64,000 bases of DNA, taken from Streptomyces sp. SPB162. Its GTDB lineage: Bacteria; Actinomycetota; Actinomycetes; Streptomycetales; Streptomycetaceae. Both the position numbers and the translations under genes were made by a program. Under the pieces are notes generated by a model. The model saw only the letters and a program-made list of their open reading frames with translations, was not told the DNA's origin and did no database searches. Location: positions 2,144,501 to 2,208,500 of the forward strand of contig NZ_JAQFII010000001.1 of the NCBI RefSeq assembly GCF_029504575.1. Direction: 5' to 3'. Below, one piece after another: positions 31,634 through 40,324 of this stretch; the first letter of the stretch is position 1, and each line of letters opens with the position of its first letter.

Positions 31634-32725
31634 GTGACCGCAAGGCTTGCTGACATCGCAACCCAGGCGGGTGTCAGCGAAGCAACGGTCAGCCGGGTCC
31701 TCAACGGCAAGCCCGGCGTATCCGCCACCACCCGCGAATCCGTGCTGGCCGCACTCGATCTGCTCGGCTACGAACGGCCGGTCCGGCTGCGGCAGCGCAG
31801 CGCGGGTCTGATCGGCCTGATCACCCCGGAGCTGGAGAACCCGATCTTTCCCGCGTTCGCGCAGGTGATCGGTCAGGCGCTGACCCGCGACGGGTACACC
31901 CCGCTGCTGGCCACCCAGACTCCGGGCGGCTCGACCGAGGACGAGCTGGTCGAGATGCTCGTGGAACGCGGCGTCGCCGGGATCATCTTCGTCTCCGGGC
32001 TGCACGCCGACTCCACCGCCGACACCGAGCGGTACGCCAGGCTGCACGGCCAGGGTGTGCCGTTCGTGCTGATCAACGGCTTCTCGGAGAAGATCAAGGC
32101 GCCGTTCGTGTCCCCCGACGACCGGGGCGCGATGCGGCTGGCCGTCACCCATTTGGCGGCACTCGGACATGAGAAAATCGGACTGGCGGTCGGACCGAAG
32201 CGTTTCGTGCCGGTGCTTCGCAAGATCCAGGGCTTCATCAGCAGCATGCAGGACGTGCTGGGACTGAGCACCGAAGAATCCGAACACCTGATCCAACACT
32301 CCCTCTACACGCTGGAGGGGGGCCAGGCTGCCGCGACAGCGCTCATAGCCTCCGGATGCACCGCGATCGTCTGCGCGTCCGACATGATGGCGCTGGGCGC
32401 CATCAGGGCCGCCCGGCAGCAGGGCCTGTCGGTGCCCGAGGACGTCTCGGTCGTGGGTTTCGACGATTCCCCGCTGATCGCCTTCACGGATCCGCCACTG
32501 ACCACCATCCGCCAGCCCGTGGCCGCCATGGGACAGGCGGCCGTGCGGGCGCTGCTGGAGGAGATCGGCGGCACCCCCGCCCCGCACAGCGAATTCGTCT
32601 TCCTCCCCGAGCTGGTCGTCCGCGGCTCCACGGCCGCGGTGCCGAGCGTCCGGACGCCCGCGCTCCTGGTCCAGCAGGCGGCCGGGAGGCACACATCGAA
32701 CGCTCAGGGTCCGGCCGGCGTCTGA
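31634..32725 (+). CDS. malR: LacI-family repressor of maltose utilisation
   Basis: A 363-residue LacI/GalR regulator. The HTH is ARLADIATQAGVSEATVSRVLNG followed by the hinge helix region, then a periplasmic-binding-protein-like sensor domain (GLIGLITPELENPIFPAFAQ, CTAIVCASDMMALGAIRAAR, VVGFDDSPLIAFTDPPLTTIRQP). It is expected to repress malEFG/aglA and the amylase until maltose or a maltodextrin binds. The GTG at 31634 (MTARLADIA) fits known MalR N-termini; a GTG at 31601 is in frame. It lies 34 bases after aglA in the same direction, whereas S. coelicolor malR is, as I recall, divergent from malE. Confidence 0.9.
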   Translation: MTARLADIATQAGVSEATVSRVLNGKPGVSATTRESVLAALDLLGYERPVRLRQRSAGLIGLITPELENPIFPAFAQVIGQALTRDGYTPLLATQTPGGSTEDELVEMLVERGVAGIIFVSGLHADSTADTERYARLHGQGVPFVLINGFSEKIKAPFVSPDDRGAMRLAVTHLAALGHEKIGLAVGPKRFVPVLRKIQGFISSMQDVLGLSTEESEHLIQHSLYTLEGGQAAATALIASGCTAIVCASDMMALGAIRAARQQGLSVPEDVSVVGFDDSPLIAFTDPPLTTIRQPVAAMGQAAVRALLEEIGGTPAPHSEFVFLPELVVRGSTAAVPSVRTPALLVQQAAGRHTSNAQGPAGV

Positions 32726-32761
32726 GCGGCGAGCCGCGCGGGTCTGGCAGACTATTCCTCC

Positions 32762-33634
32762 ATGGGGGAACCGACCGCGAAGATCATGGACGGCCGTACG
32801 GCTGTCCCGCCGCGCTCCATCGGTTCCACTGATTCCGATGGAGCGCCGAGCGAGGGCCCTGGGGCACCCCGCCATACCTTCGTGTCAAGGCTCCGCACCC
32901 CCCGGAGACCGCGTCTGTGGTTCGAGATCGTTCTGATCGCGGTCAGTTACTGGGTGTATTCGCTCGTCCGCAACGCCGTGCCCGAGCAGGAACCGGCGGC
33001 GATGCGGCACGCGAACGCGATCTGGAAGCTGGAGAACCACCTCGGCCTGGCCGTCGAGCACAGCGTCAACCACGCGCTGAACTCGGTGACTTGGCTGATC
33101 GTCGGAATGAACTACTACTACGCGACGCTGCACTTCGTCATCACCATCGGCGTCCTGGTGTGGCTCTACCACTGGCATCCGGGCCGCTACGGGCCGGCGC
33201 GCACGATCCTCTTCGTCACCACCGGCATCGCGCTGGTCGGCTTCTACTTCTACCCGCTGGCCCCGCCCCGGCTGATGCAGGGCATCGACTTCATCGACAC
33301 CGTCAAGGCGCACCACACCTGGGGTTCGATGGCCTCCGGCGACCTGGCACAGGTGTCGAACCAGTACGCCGCGATGCCTTCCATGCACATCGGGTGGTCG
33401 CTGTGGTGCGGCATCACCGTCGCGACGCTCGCCAGGCCACTGTGGGCCAGGGTGCTGGGCATCCTGTACCCGGTGGCGACCCTGATCGTGATCATCTCGA
33501 CGGCCAACCACTTCTGGCTCGACGCCATAGGGGGCGCCGTCTGCCTGGGCGGCGGCTTCGCCGTGGTCTACGTGCTCTACGGACGCTACGTCTACCACCT
33601 GCCCCGCTACCCGGCGACGGCCCGCCGCCGATAG
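32762..33634 (+). CDS. PAP2/inositol-phosphotransferase-like membrane phosphatase
   Basis: A 290-residue integral membrane protein of the PAP2 (phosphatidic acid phosphatase 2) type, inositolphosphotransferase branch. It has about six helices. The family signatures are FYFYPLAPPRLM, the core AAMPSMHIGWSLWCG with the catalytic-type His, and STANHFWLDAIGG with the second His and Asp. Such enzymes remove or transfer phosphate on lipid or isoprenoid head groups at the outer membrane face. The substrate is unknown. It is convergent with glnE, 25 bases away, with no obvious strong terminator between. Confidence 0.87.
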   Translation: MGEPTAKIMDGRTAVPPRSIGSTDSDGAPSEGPGAPRHTFVSRLRTPRRPRLWFEIVLIAVSYWVYSLVRNAVPEQEPAAMRHANAIWKLENHLGLAVEHSVNHALNSVTWLIVGMNYYYATLHFVITIGVLVWLYHWHPGRYGPARTILFVTTGIALVGFYFYPLAPPRLMQGIDFIDTVKAHHTWGSMASGDLAQVSNQYAAMPSMHIGWSLWCGITVATLARPLWARVLGILYPVATLIVIISTANHFWLDAIGGAVCLGGGFAVVYVLYGRYVYHLPRYPATARRR

Positions 33635-33659
33635 GCGGGCGGGCCCGTGGGAGCGGCCG

Positions 33660-36623
33660 TCACGCCTCGTACTCGTAGAAGAGCCGCTCGACGACCGTGC
33701 GGGCCCGCCGGGTCGTCCTGCGGTACTCCTCCAGCATGTCGCCGACGTGGCCGGCCGAGTACCCGAGGTAGCGGCCCACGGCGGCGAGCTCCCGGCCGTC
33801 GCCGGGGAACGTGTCGCCGGGGCGGCCGCGTACCAGCATCACCGCGTTGCGGACCCGGGTGGCCAGCACCCACGCCTCGTCCAGCACGGCCGCGTCGTCG
33901 GCGCCGACCAGGCCGGCGGCCTGGAGGGCGGCCAGCGCCCGCCGGGTGCGGGTGGTGCGCAGTTCCTTCAGCCGCCCGCCGTGCTGCATCTGCAGCAGCT
34001 GGACGGTCCACTCGACGTCGGAGAGCCCACCGCGGCCGAGCTTGGCGTGGGTGGTGGGGTCGGCGCCGCGCGGCATCCGCTCGGACTCCATGCGGGCCTT
34101 GAGCCGCCGGATCTCCCGCACCGCGTCCTCGTCGAGCCCGTCCGCCGGGTACCGCAGCGGATCGATCAGCTCGATGAAGCGCTCGCCCAGCCCCTCGTCC
34201 CCGGCCATGGGGTCGGCGCGCAGCAGCGCCTGGCTCTCCCACCCCAGCGACCAGCGCCGGTAGTAGGCGGCGTACGAGCCGAGGCTGCGCACCAGCGGCC
34301 CGCTCTTTCCCTCCGGGCGCAGATCCGCGTCCATCAGCAGCGGCGGGTCCGGGGTGGGGATCTGCAGCAGCCGGCGCAGCTCGTTGGCGATCTTGAGGGC
34401 CTGCGCGGCGGCCCGCGGTTCGTCGGCCCCCTCCAGCGGTTCGTGGACGAACATCACGTCGGCGTCCGAGCCGTAGCCCTGTTCGCGTCCGCCGAAGCGG
34501 CCCATGCCGATGACCGCGAACCGGGTCGCCGGCGGGCCTTCCGTCGCCTCGACGGCGTTCATGGCGGCCCGCAGGGCGCCCACGACGGTGGTCGTGTTGA
34601 TGTCGGTGACCGCGGTGCCCACCGCGTCCACGTCCAGCTCGCCGGTGACGTCGGCCGCCGCCGTCCTGAACAACTCGCGGCGCCGGACCCCGCGTACCGC
34701 GGTGACCGCCTGCTCGGGGGTGTCGGCGCGGCCGACCGCGGCCAGCACCTCCTGTTCGAGCGCCGCCGCGGTCCGCGGCCGCAGGCCCTCGGGGGCGCCG
34801 AGCAGGGCGACCGCCTCGGGGGCGCGCATGAGCAGGTCGGGGGCGAGCCGGCCGGAGGAGAGCACCCGGGCGAGGTGCTCGGCGGCGGCGCCCTCGTCCC
34901 GGAGCAGCCGCAGGTACCAGGGGGTCTTGCCGAGCGCGTCGGAGACCTTGCGGAAGCCGAGGAGCCCGGCGTCCGGGTCGGCGGAGTCGCCGAACCAGCC
35001 GAGCAGGACGGGCAGCAGGGTGCGCTGGATGGCGGCCTTGCGGCTGACACCGCTGGCCAGCGCCTCCAGGTGGCGGATGGCGGCGGCGGGATCGGCGTAC
35101 CCCAGCGCCTGCAGGCGCTGCCTGGCGGCATTGGCGCTGAGCCGGGTCTCGACCGGTTCGAGCTGGGCGACCGCGTCGAGCAGCGGCCGGTAGAAGAGCT
35201 TCTCGTGCAACCGGCGCACCTCGACGGCGTGCCGCTTCCACTCCCGGTTCAGCTCGGCGACCGGGTCTGCGCGAAACCCCAGCGACCGGCCGAGCCGGCG
35301 CTGCCCGGCCTTGTCGTCCGGCACGAGATGGGTGCGGCGCAGCCGGTACAGCTGGATCCGGTGCTCCATCAGACGCAGGAACCGGTACGCGGCGTCGAGT
35401 GAGGCGGCGTCCGCACGGCCCACGTAGCCGCCGGCCGCGAGTTGGGCGAGCGCGGTGAGCGTGGTGCCGCTGCGCAGTGAGGAATCGGTTCTGCCGTGCA
35501 CCAACTGCAGCAGCTGCACGGCGAACTCGACATCGCGCAGCCCGCCGGGACCGAGCTTCAGCTCCCGCTCGACGTGCGCGGCGGGGATGCCCTCCACAAC
35601 GCGGCGGCGCATCTGCTGGACGTCGGTGACGAAGTGGTCGCGGTCGGCGGCCTGCCACACCATCGGCGAGAGCGCCTCGACGTACGCCAGGCCCAGCGCC
35701 CGGTCGCCCGCCATCGGCCGGGCCTTGAGCAGCGCCTGGAACTCCCAGGTCTTGGCCCACCGCCGGTAGTAGGCGACATGGCTGGAAAGCGTCCGCACCA
35801 GCGGGCCGTTCTTGCCCTCGGGCCGCAGGTTGGCGTCGACGGGCCAGATGGTGCCCTCGGCGGTGGTGTCGGAGCAGACCCGCATCATCCGCGCGGCCAG
35901 CCGCGTCGCCGCCCGCATCGCCGCGGCCTCCTCGGCGCCCTCGACCGCCTCCGCCACGAAGATCACGTCCACGTCCGAGACGTAGTTCAGCTCGTGGCCG
36001 CCGCACTTGCCCATGCCGATCACGGCGAGCCGGCACAGCGCCGCGTCCTCCGGCGCCTCGGCGCCGGCGATGGCGAGCGCCGCGCGCACGGTCGCGGTCG
36101 CCAGGTCCGCGAGCTCCCCCGCCGTCTGCGCCAGGTCGCTGGTGCCACACACGTCGCGGGCGGCGATGGCCAGCATGCAGCGGCGGTAGGCGGCCCGCAG
36201 CAGGTCGGGGTCGGTGGCCGAGGCCAGCCCGCGTTCGAACTCGGCGACGCCGGGGTGCAGGTCGGAGGACTCGTACGTCACCAGCGCGTGCCAGTCGTGC
36301 GGGTGCCGGGCGAGGTGGTCGCCGAGCGCCTCGGAGGCGCCGAGCACCCCGAGCAGCCGGTCGCGCAGGGGCTTGGCGCTGGTCAGGGTGTCGAGCAGGG
36401 TCCGCCGCTCGCCCGCTTCCAGCACCTCCACCAGCCGGACCAGGCCCAGCAGCGCCTGATCGGGGTCCGCGGTCACGCCGAGCGCGTCCAGCAGCACCGG
36501 ATCGGTCCGCACCGCCGTCAGCCCCGCCGACTCCACCAGCACCTCGGCCGCGGCGGGATCGGTGAACCCGTGGCGCAGCAGCCGGGAGAACGTGCTGCTC
36601 CGGCGCCCCTGCGGCAGCGACAT
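33660..36623 (-). CDS. glnE: Bifunctional glutamine synthetase adenylyltransferase/deadenylyltransferase
   Basis: A 987-residue protein with the two-headed GlnE layout. The N-terminal nucleotidyltransferase domain (motif GMGKCGGHELNYVSDVDVIF at residues 203-222) removes AMP from glutamine synthetase. The C-terminal one (GMGRFGGREQGYGSDADVMF, near residue 700) adds it. Both keep the G-G and SD-x-D catalytic residues. A central linker carries the regulatory region. Its target is Tyr397 of the GlnA encoded at 2575-3984; GlnII and GlnA2 in this window are not expected targets. GGAGG precedes the ATG at 36623. It is monocistronic, with a tandem repeat region upstream. Confidence 0.95.
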   Translation of the reverse strand: MSLPQGRRSSTFSRLLRHGFTDPAAAEVLVESAGLTAVRTDPVLLDALGVTADPDQALLGLVRLVEVLEAGERRTLLDTLTSAKPLRDRLLGVLGASEALGDHLARHPHDWHALVTYESSDLHPGVAEFERGLASATDPDLLRAAYRRCMLAIAARDVCGTSDLAQTAGELADLATATVRAALAIAGAEAPEDAALCRLAVIGMGKCGGHELNYVSDVDVIFVAEAVEGAEEAAAMRAATRLAARMMRVCSDTTAEGTIWPVDANLRPEGKNGPLVRTLSSHVAYYRRWAKTWEFQALLKARPMAGDRALGLAYVEALSPMVWQAADRDHFVTDVQQMRRRVVEGIPAAHVERELKLGPGGLRDVEFAVQLLQLVHGRTDSSLRSGTTLTALAQLAAGGYVGRADAASLDAAYRFLRLMEHRIQLYRLRRTHLVPDDKAGQRRLGRSLGFRADPVAELNREWKRHAVEVRRLHEKLFYRPLLDAVAQLEPVETRLSANAARQRLQALGYADPAAAIRHLEALASGVSRKAAIQRTLLPVLLGWFGDSADPDAGLLGFRKVSDALGKTPWYLRLLRDEGAAAEHLARVLSSGRLAPDLLMRAPEAVALLGAPEGLRPRTAAALEQEVLAAVGRADTPEQAVTAVRGVRRRELFRTAAADVTGELDVDAVGTAVTDINTTTVVGALRAAMNAVEATEGPPATRFAVIGMGRFGGREQGYGSDADVMFVHEPLEGADEPRAAAQALKIANELRRLLQIPTPDPPLLMDADLRPEGKSGPLVRSLGSYAAYYRRWSLGWESQALLRADPMAGDEGLGERFIELIDPLRYPADGLDEDAVREIRRLKARMESERMPRGADPTTHAKLGRGGLSDVEWTVQLLQMQHGGRLKELRTTRTRRALAALQAAGLVGADDAAVLDEAWVLATRVRNAVMLVRGRPGDTFPGDGRELAAVGRYLGYSAGHVGDMLEEYRRTTRRARTVVERLFYEYEA

Positions 36624-36837
36624 CTCGCCTCCGGTACGTCATGCATCGTCATGCCTGCGATCAAGGTCCCAGCTGAGCGTAACCGCCCGGCCGCCGAGCT
36701 GGAACGGTTCCACCTCGCGCGGCCACGGCGGTGCCGGTCCGAACAGCGGAGTGCTACCCGGACCGGGCAGCGGCGAAGCTCTGCCGGGCGGCCCACCGAG
36801 CCCGTCCGGTCGGCGGGCGCTGCCGGTCCCGGTGGAT

Positions 36838-36917
36838 GGCGGAGCCCGTTCCGGCGGGTGGCGGAGCCCGTGCCGGTGGGTGGCGGAGCCCGTTCCGGCG
36901 GGTGGGCGGAGCCCGGC
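36838..36917. repeat. 22-bp tandem repeat (about 3.5 copies)
   Basis: GGCGGAGCCCGTTCCGGCGGGT recurs at 36838-36859, 36860-36881 (two changes) and 36882-36903, with a partial copy to about 36917. It lies in the 412-base gap between the divergent glnE and phosphoesterase genes. Apart from the ribosome site before 37036 I see no other clear feature in that gap. The unit length is not a multiple of three and no gene fits, so it is a non-coding minisatellite. Confidence 0.88.
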
Positions 36918-37035
36918 GCGTACCCCCACCCCGTTCGTTTCCCGGCCATTCACGTCGGCGGATCTTCTCTCTTCCAGCCGCCGCTCCTACGCTGACAGCG
37001 CTCCGCGCCCCCCTTCCCCCCACCGGAGGTAAGCC

Positions 37036-37926
37036 GTGCCCGGCTTGTCGAAATCCGTACCGCGTCCCCTCACCGCCCTCGCCGCAGCCCTCGGGCTGGC
37101 CGGCGCGTCCGTCGGACTGTGGGCCGGCCTCGGCGGCGCGTCCACCGCGAGCGCCGCGGCCGCCGTCCCCACTCCGGACCACGTGATCGTCGTGATGATG
37201 GAGAACCACGCGTACAACCAGGTCATCGGCAGCTCCAGCGCGCCCTACATCAACTCGCTGAAGACCGGCGGAGCGAACCTCACCGCCTCGTACGGCGTCA
37301 CGCACCCGAGCCAGCCGAACTACTACCAGGTGTTCTCCGGCAGTAACCAGGGCGTCACCGGCGACAGCTGCGTCACCCCCGGCTTCAGCTCCGCGCCCAA
37401 CCTCGCCTCCGAGCTGATCGCCGCGGGCAAGACCTGGGGCAGCTACAACGAGACGCTGCCCAGCCAGGGCTCCACCACCTGCAGCAGCGGCAAGTACGCG
37501 CAGAAGCACAACCCCTGGTTCGGCTTCAAGAACGTGCCGACCTCCAGCGCCAAGACGTTCGCCCAGTTCCCGACGGACTACACCACGCTGCCGCAGGTCT
37601 CCTTCGTCGTGCCGAACCTGTGCAGCGACATGCACGACTGCTCCGTCGGCACCGGTGACACCTGGCTGAAGAACAACCTCGGCGCTTACGCCACCTGGGC
37701 CAAGACCCACAACAGCCTGCTCGTCGTCACCTTCGACGAGGACAACCGGCTGGCCGGCAACCGCATCCCGACCGTCCTGTACGGGCAGAGCGTCACCCCG
37801 GGCAGCACCTCGTCGACCACGTACAACCACTACAACCTGCTGCGCACGCTGGAGGACATGTACGGCCTCCCGCACGCGGGCAACGCCGCCTCCGCGTCCG
37901 ACATCACCGGCATCTGGACCAGCTGA
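37036..37926 (+). CDS. Secreted phosphoesterase (acid phosphatase/phospholipase C family)
   Basis: A 296-residue exported phosphoesterase. An N-terminal signal peptide (SVPRPLTALAAALGLAGASVGLW..., cleavage near ASTASAAAA) precedes the family motif DHVIVVMMENHAYNQVIG, which supplies the metal-binding Glu and Asn. HPSQPNYYQVFSGSNQG supplies the nucleophile region and VVTFDEDNRLAGNRIPTV further metal ligands. It should release phosphate from phosphomonoesters or phospholipids outside the cell. The GTG at 37036 has a perfect GGAGGT six bases upstream. The next gene starts about 20 bases after its stop, so the two are probably co-transcribed. Confidence 0.87.
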   Translation: MPGLSKSVPRPLTALAAALGLAGASVGLWAGLGGASTASAAAAVPTPDHVIVVMMENHAYNQVIGSSSAPYINSLKTGGANLTASYGVTHPSQPNYYQVFSGSNQGVTGDSCVTPGFSSAPNLASELIAAGKTWGSYNETLPSQGSTTCSSGKYAQKHNPWFGFKNVPTSSAKTFAQFPTDYTTLPQVSFVVPNLCSDMHDCSVGTGDTWLKNNLGAYATWAKTHNSLLVVTFDEDNRLAGNRIPTVLYGQSVTPGSTSSTTYNHYNLLRTLEDMYGLPHAGNAASASDITGIWTS

Positions 37927-37946
37927 CCATGAGCGGAGCCGGCGCC

Positions 37947-38969
37947 ATGACCACCCGGAACCGGCTGCTGATCCTCGTCGCGGCGCTCGCCGTGCTCGCC
38001 TGTGTGGCGGGCGCGGCGGTCTGGCACGCCTCCGACCGGGCCGCCCGGAAGGACACCGAGCAGGCGGGCGGCCCGCCGGTCGTCCGGGGCACGGTGTCGC
38101 TGGCCCCGGCCGGACCGCGTCTCATGGTCTTCCGCAACATGGCGTGGGGTCCGCACCGCGACGAGCTGGCCACCGTGCCCGCCGCCTCGCCCGGGGCGAT
38201 CCGTACCGCCTCCGGCGTCCACTGCCTGCGCTTCCACGCCGCCGCCGGCACCGGCATCTGCCTGCAGAGCGTGCACGGCACCGTCCAGGACACCTACCGC
38301 GCCGTCGTCCTCGACTCCCGCCTCCAGGAGACCCGCCACTACCCGCTGACCGGCATCCCGACCCGCGCCCGCGTCTCGCCCAGCGGCCACCTCGCCGCCT
38401 GGACGGTCTTCGTCGCCGGCGACTCCTACGCGGGCACGAACTTCTCCACTCGCACCTCGCTCCTCGACGTGCGCACCGGGAAACTCGACGCGAGCCTGGA
38501 GGACTTCACGATCCGCAAGGACGGCAAGCACTACCGCGCCACCGACGTGAACTTCTGGGGCATCACCTTCGCCGACGACGGACACTTCTACGCGACGCTC
38601 GCGACCGGCGGCAGCACGTACCTCGTCCGCGGCGACCTCGCGGCCCGCACCGTGACGACGCTGCGCCCCAACGTCGAATGCCCGTCGCTCTCCCCCGACG
38701 GCACCCGCCTGGTCTTCAAGAAGCGCGTCGCGGGCCTGTCCCCCGACGCCCCCTGGCGGCTCTACGCCCTGGACCTCGCCACGATGCGCGAGACCCCGCT
38801 GGCCGAGACCCGCAGCGTCGACGACCAGGCCATCTGGACCGACGACCGCACCGTCGCCTACTCGCTGCCGGGCGACTTCGGCGCGGACCTCTACACGGTC
38901 CCCGCCGACGGCACCGGCGCACCCCGCGCCCTGACCCCGGCGGCCCTGGCCCCGGCCTACATCGGCTGA
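37947..38969 (+). CDS. Membrane-anchored TolB-like beta-propeller protein
   Basis: A protein of about 340 residues with one N-terminal membrane anchor (NRLLILVAALAVLACVAGAAVWHA). An extracytoplasmic domain of repeated beta-propeller strands follows, for example ARVSPSGHLAAWTVFVAGDSY, VECPSLSPDGTRLVFKKRV and DQAIWTDDRTVAYSLPGDFGADLYTVPADG, the TolB/PD40 pattern. It is probably a scaffold or binding protein at the cell surface. The ATG at 37947 has GGAG nine bases upstream; 37929 is in frame and closer to the previous stop. It is likely in an operon with the phosphoesterase, but no function is known. Confidence 0.8.
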   Translation: MTTRNRLLILVAALAVLACVAGAAVWHASDRAARKDTEQAGGPPVVRGTVSLAPAGPRLMVFRNMAWGPHRDELATVPAASPGAIRTASGVHCLRFHAAAGTGICLQSVHGTVQDTYRAVVLDSRLQETRHYPLTGIPTRARVSPSGHLAAWTVFVAGDSYAGTNFSTRTSLLDVRTGKLDASLEDFTIRKDGKHYRATDVNFWGITFADDGHFYATLATGGSTYLVRGDLAARTVTTLRPNVECPSLSPDGTRLVFKKRVAGLSPDAPWRLYALDLATMRETPLAETRSVDDQAIWTDDRTVAYSLPGDFGADLYTVPADGTGAPRALTPAALAPAYIG

Positions 38970-38993
38970 CGCGAGCGGTCAGCCGGGGTCCGG

Positions 38994-40118
38994 TCAGCCG
39001 GAGGCTTCGGGAAGGCAGTGCACGGTGACCCGCTGCACGAGGTTGTTGGCGAACCCGCCGCGGTTCCACGGCTGGTCGAGGGGCTGGGTGTTGCCCTCGG
39101 CGTCGGTGGCGCGGGCGCTGAGCACATGGCTGCCGGGTTCGGCCGTCCAGGACGTCCGCCAGCTCCGCCAGGCCCGGTCGTGCCCGTCCGGCGGGGCGAG
39201 TTCGGCCGCCCGCCAGGACCCTGTGCCGTCCGTGCTCACCTCGACCGCCGTGACCGGCGCCATCCCGGACCACGCCCTGCCCTCCAGCGGCACCGGCCCG
39301 GGGCGTACGACGCGGGTCCTGGACATGAAGTCGGGGAACCCCGGCGGGATCATCAGCGCGCGCGGGGCGATCCGGGTGACCGGCTCGCCCGGCTCACCGG
39401 CACGCTGCCGGTAGCGGTACGCGACCGCCGGCTGGAATCCGGTGAACGGGGTGTCGGTGAGGGTGATCTCGCGCAGCCACTTCACGTGCGCCATGCCGTA
39501 CCAGCCGGGCACCACGAGCCGCAGCGGGTAGCCGTGCTGCGGCGGCAGGGGCAGACCGTTCATGCCGTACGCGACGAGTACCTCCGGATCGCCGCCGGCC
39601 GCCACCGCCGGCGGCAGACTCCACCGGTACTCCTGCTCGACCCCGCGCTCCACACCGTGGTCGGCCCCGCCGAAAACGGCCTCGACGGCGCCCGGCAGCA
39701 CCCCCGCCTCGGCGAGCAGCACGCGCAGCGGCACCCCGGTCCACTCGGCGGTCCCCACCCCCTCGACCAGCCAGGGCTGGCTCACCGGCCGCGGGGTGAG
39801 CCGCGCCCGGCCGTTGCCCGCGCACTCCATCGTCACGCGGTGGGTGACGGCGGGGTAGGACCGCAGGGCCGCCATGTCCAGCGACAGCGCCGTCCGGACG
39901 GCGCCCCCGACAGTGAGCCGCCAGTCGTCCTCGCGGGCGGCGGGGATGTCGTAGTGCACCAGGACGTAGTGCAGGCCCGGCGGGGTCACGTCGTAGCGCA
40001 GGGCCTCGAGCGGGAGCCCGTGGTTGCGGGCGGCGAGCGCGAGTTCGTCCGCGCCGATCCCCTCACCGGGTTCCGCGAGCCGGCCGGCCGGGCTGATGTC
40101 GCCGTAGCGTCCGTCCAT
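38994..40118 (-). CDS. Molybdopterin-dependent sulfite oxidase-like protein
   Basis: A 374-residue enzyme of the sulfite oxidase fold. The molybdopterin domain (residues about 40-260) contains the Mo-ligand cysteine in VTMECAGNGRARL. It also has TAEWTGVPLRVLLAEAGV and LVVPGWYGMAHVKWL, typical of the family. The C-terminal Ig-like dimerisation domain shows VEVSTDGTGSWRAAEL and GSHVLSARATDAEGNTQPLDQPWNRGG. There is no heme domain and no signal peptide, so a cytosolic enzyme is likely. The electron acceptor and substrate (sulfite or another sulfur compound) cannot be told. It is convergent with the beta-propeller gene, starting from ATG 40118. Confidence 0.88.
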   Translation of the reverse strand: MDGRYGDISPAGRLAEPGEGIGADELALAARNHGLPLEALRYDVTPPGLHYVLVHYDIPAAREDDWRLTVGGAVRTALSLDMAALRSYPAVTHRVTMECAGNGRARLTPRPVSQPWLVEGVGTAEWTGVPLRVLLAEAGVLPGAVEAVFGGADHGVERGVEQEYRWSLPPAVAAGGDPEVLVAYGMNGLPLPPQHGYPLRLVVPGWYGMAHVKWLREITLTDTPFTGFQPAVAYRYRQRAGEPGEPVTRIAPRALMIPPGFPDFMSRTRVVRPGPVPLEGRAWSGMAPVTAVEVSTDGTGSWRAAELAPPDGHDRAWRSWRTSWTAEPGSHVLSARATDAEGNTQPLDQPWNRGGFANNLVQRVTVHCLPEASG

Positions 40119-40324
40119 ACCCCCATGGTGCGCTCACGGCCCGGGCCGTACCCCCGGAATGCGGCCCGCGCCGAGCGGCGGGATGCTGGAGATATCGGCT
40201 CTGGGCCCCTTGATGCCCATGGCTGACGAGGATGCCAGGGCGTCGGCGCACCACCGCCCACCGGCGGCCCGACCGGGGAGCGGCCGGGCGGGAAGGCGGC
40301 CCGAGTCTCGCCGAGGAGTTCGCC

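Noticed and set aside
36838..36917. Possible CRISPR array
   Set aside because: The repeats are directly adjacent with no spacers and no cas genes are present.
33747..36995. Long plus-strand open frames opposite glnE
   Set aside because: Arg/Gly/Val-rich translations without motifs; glnE on the minus strand explains the region, and the frames run through the 22-bp repeats.
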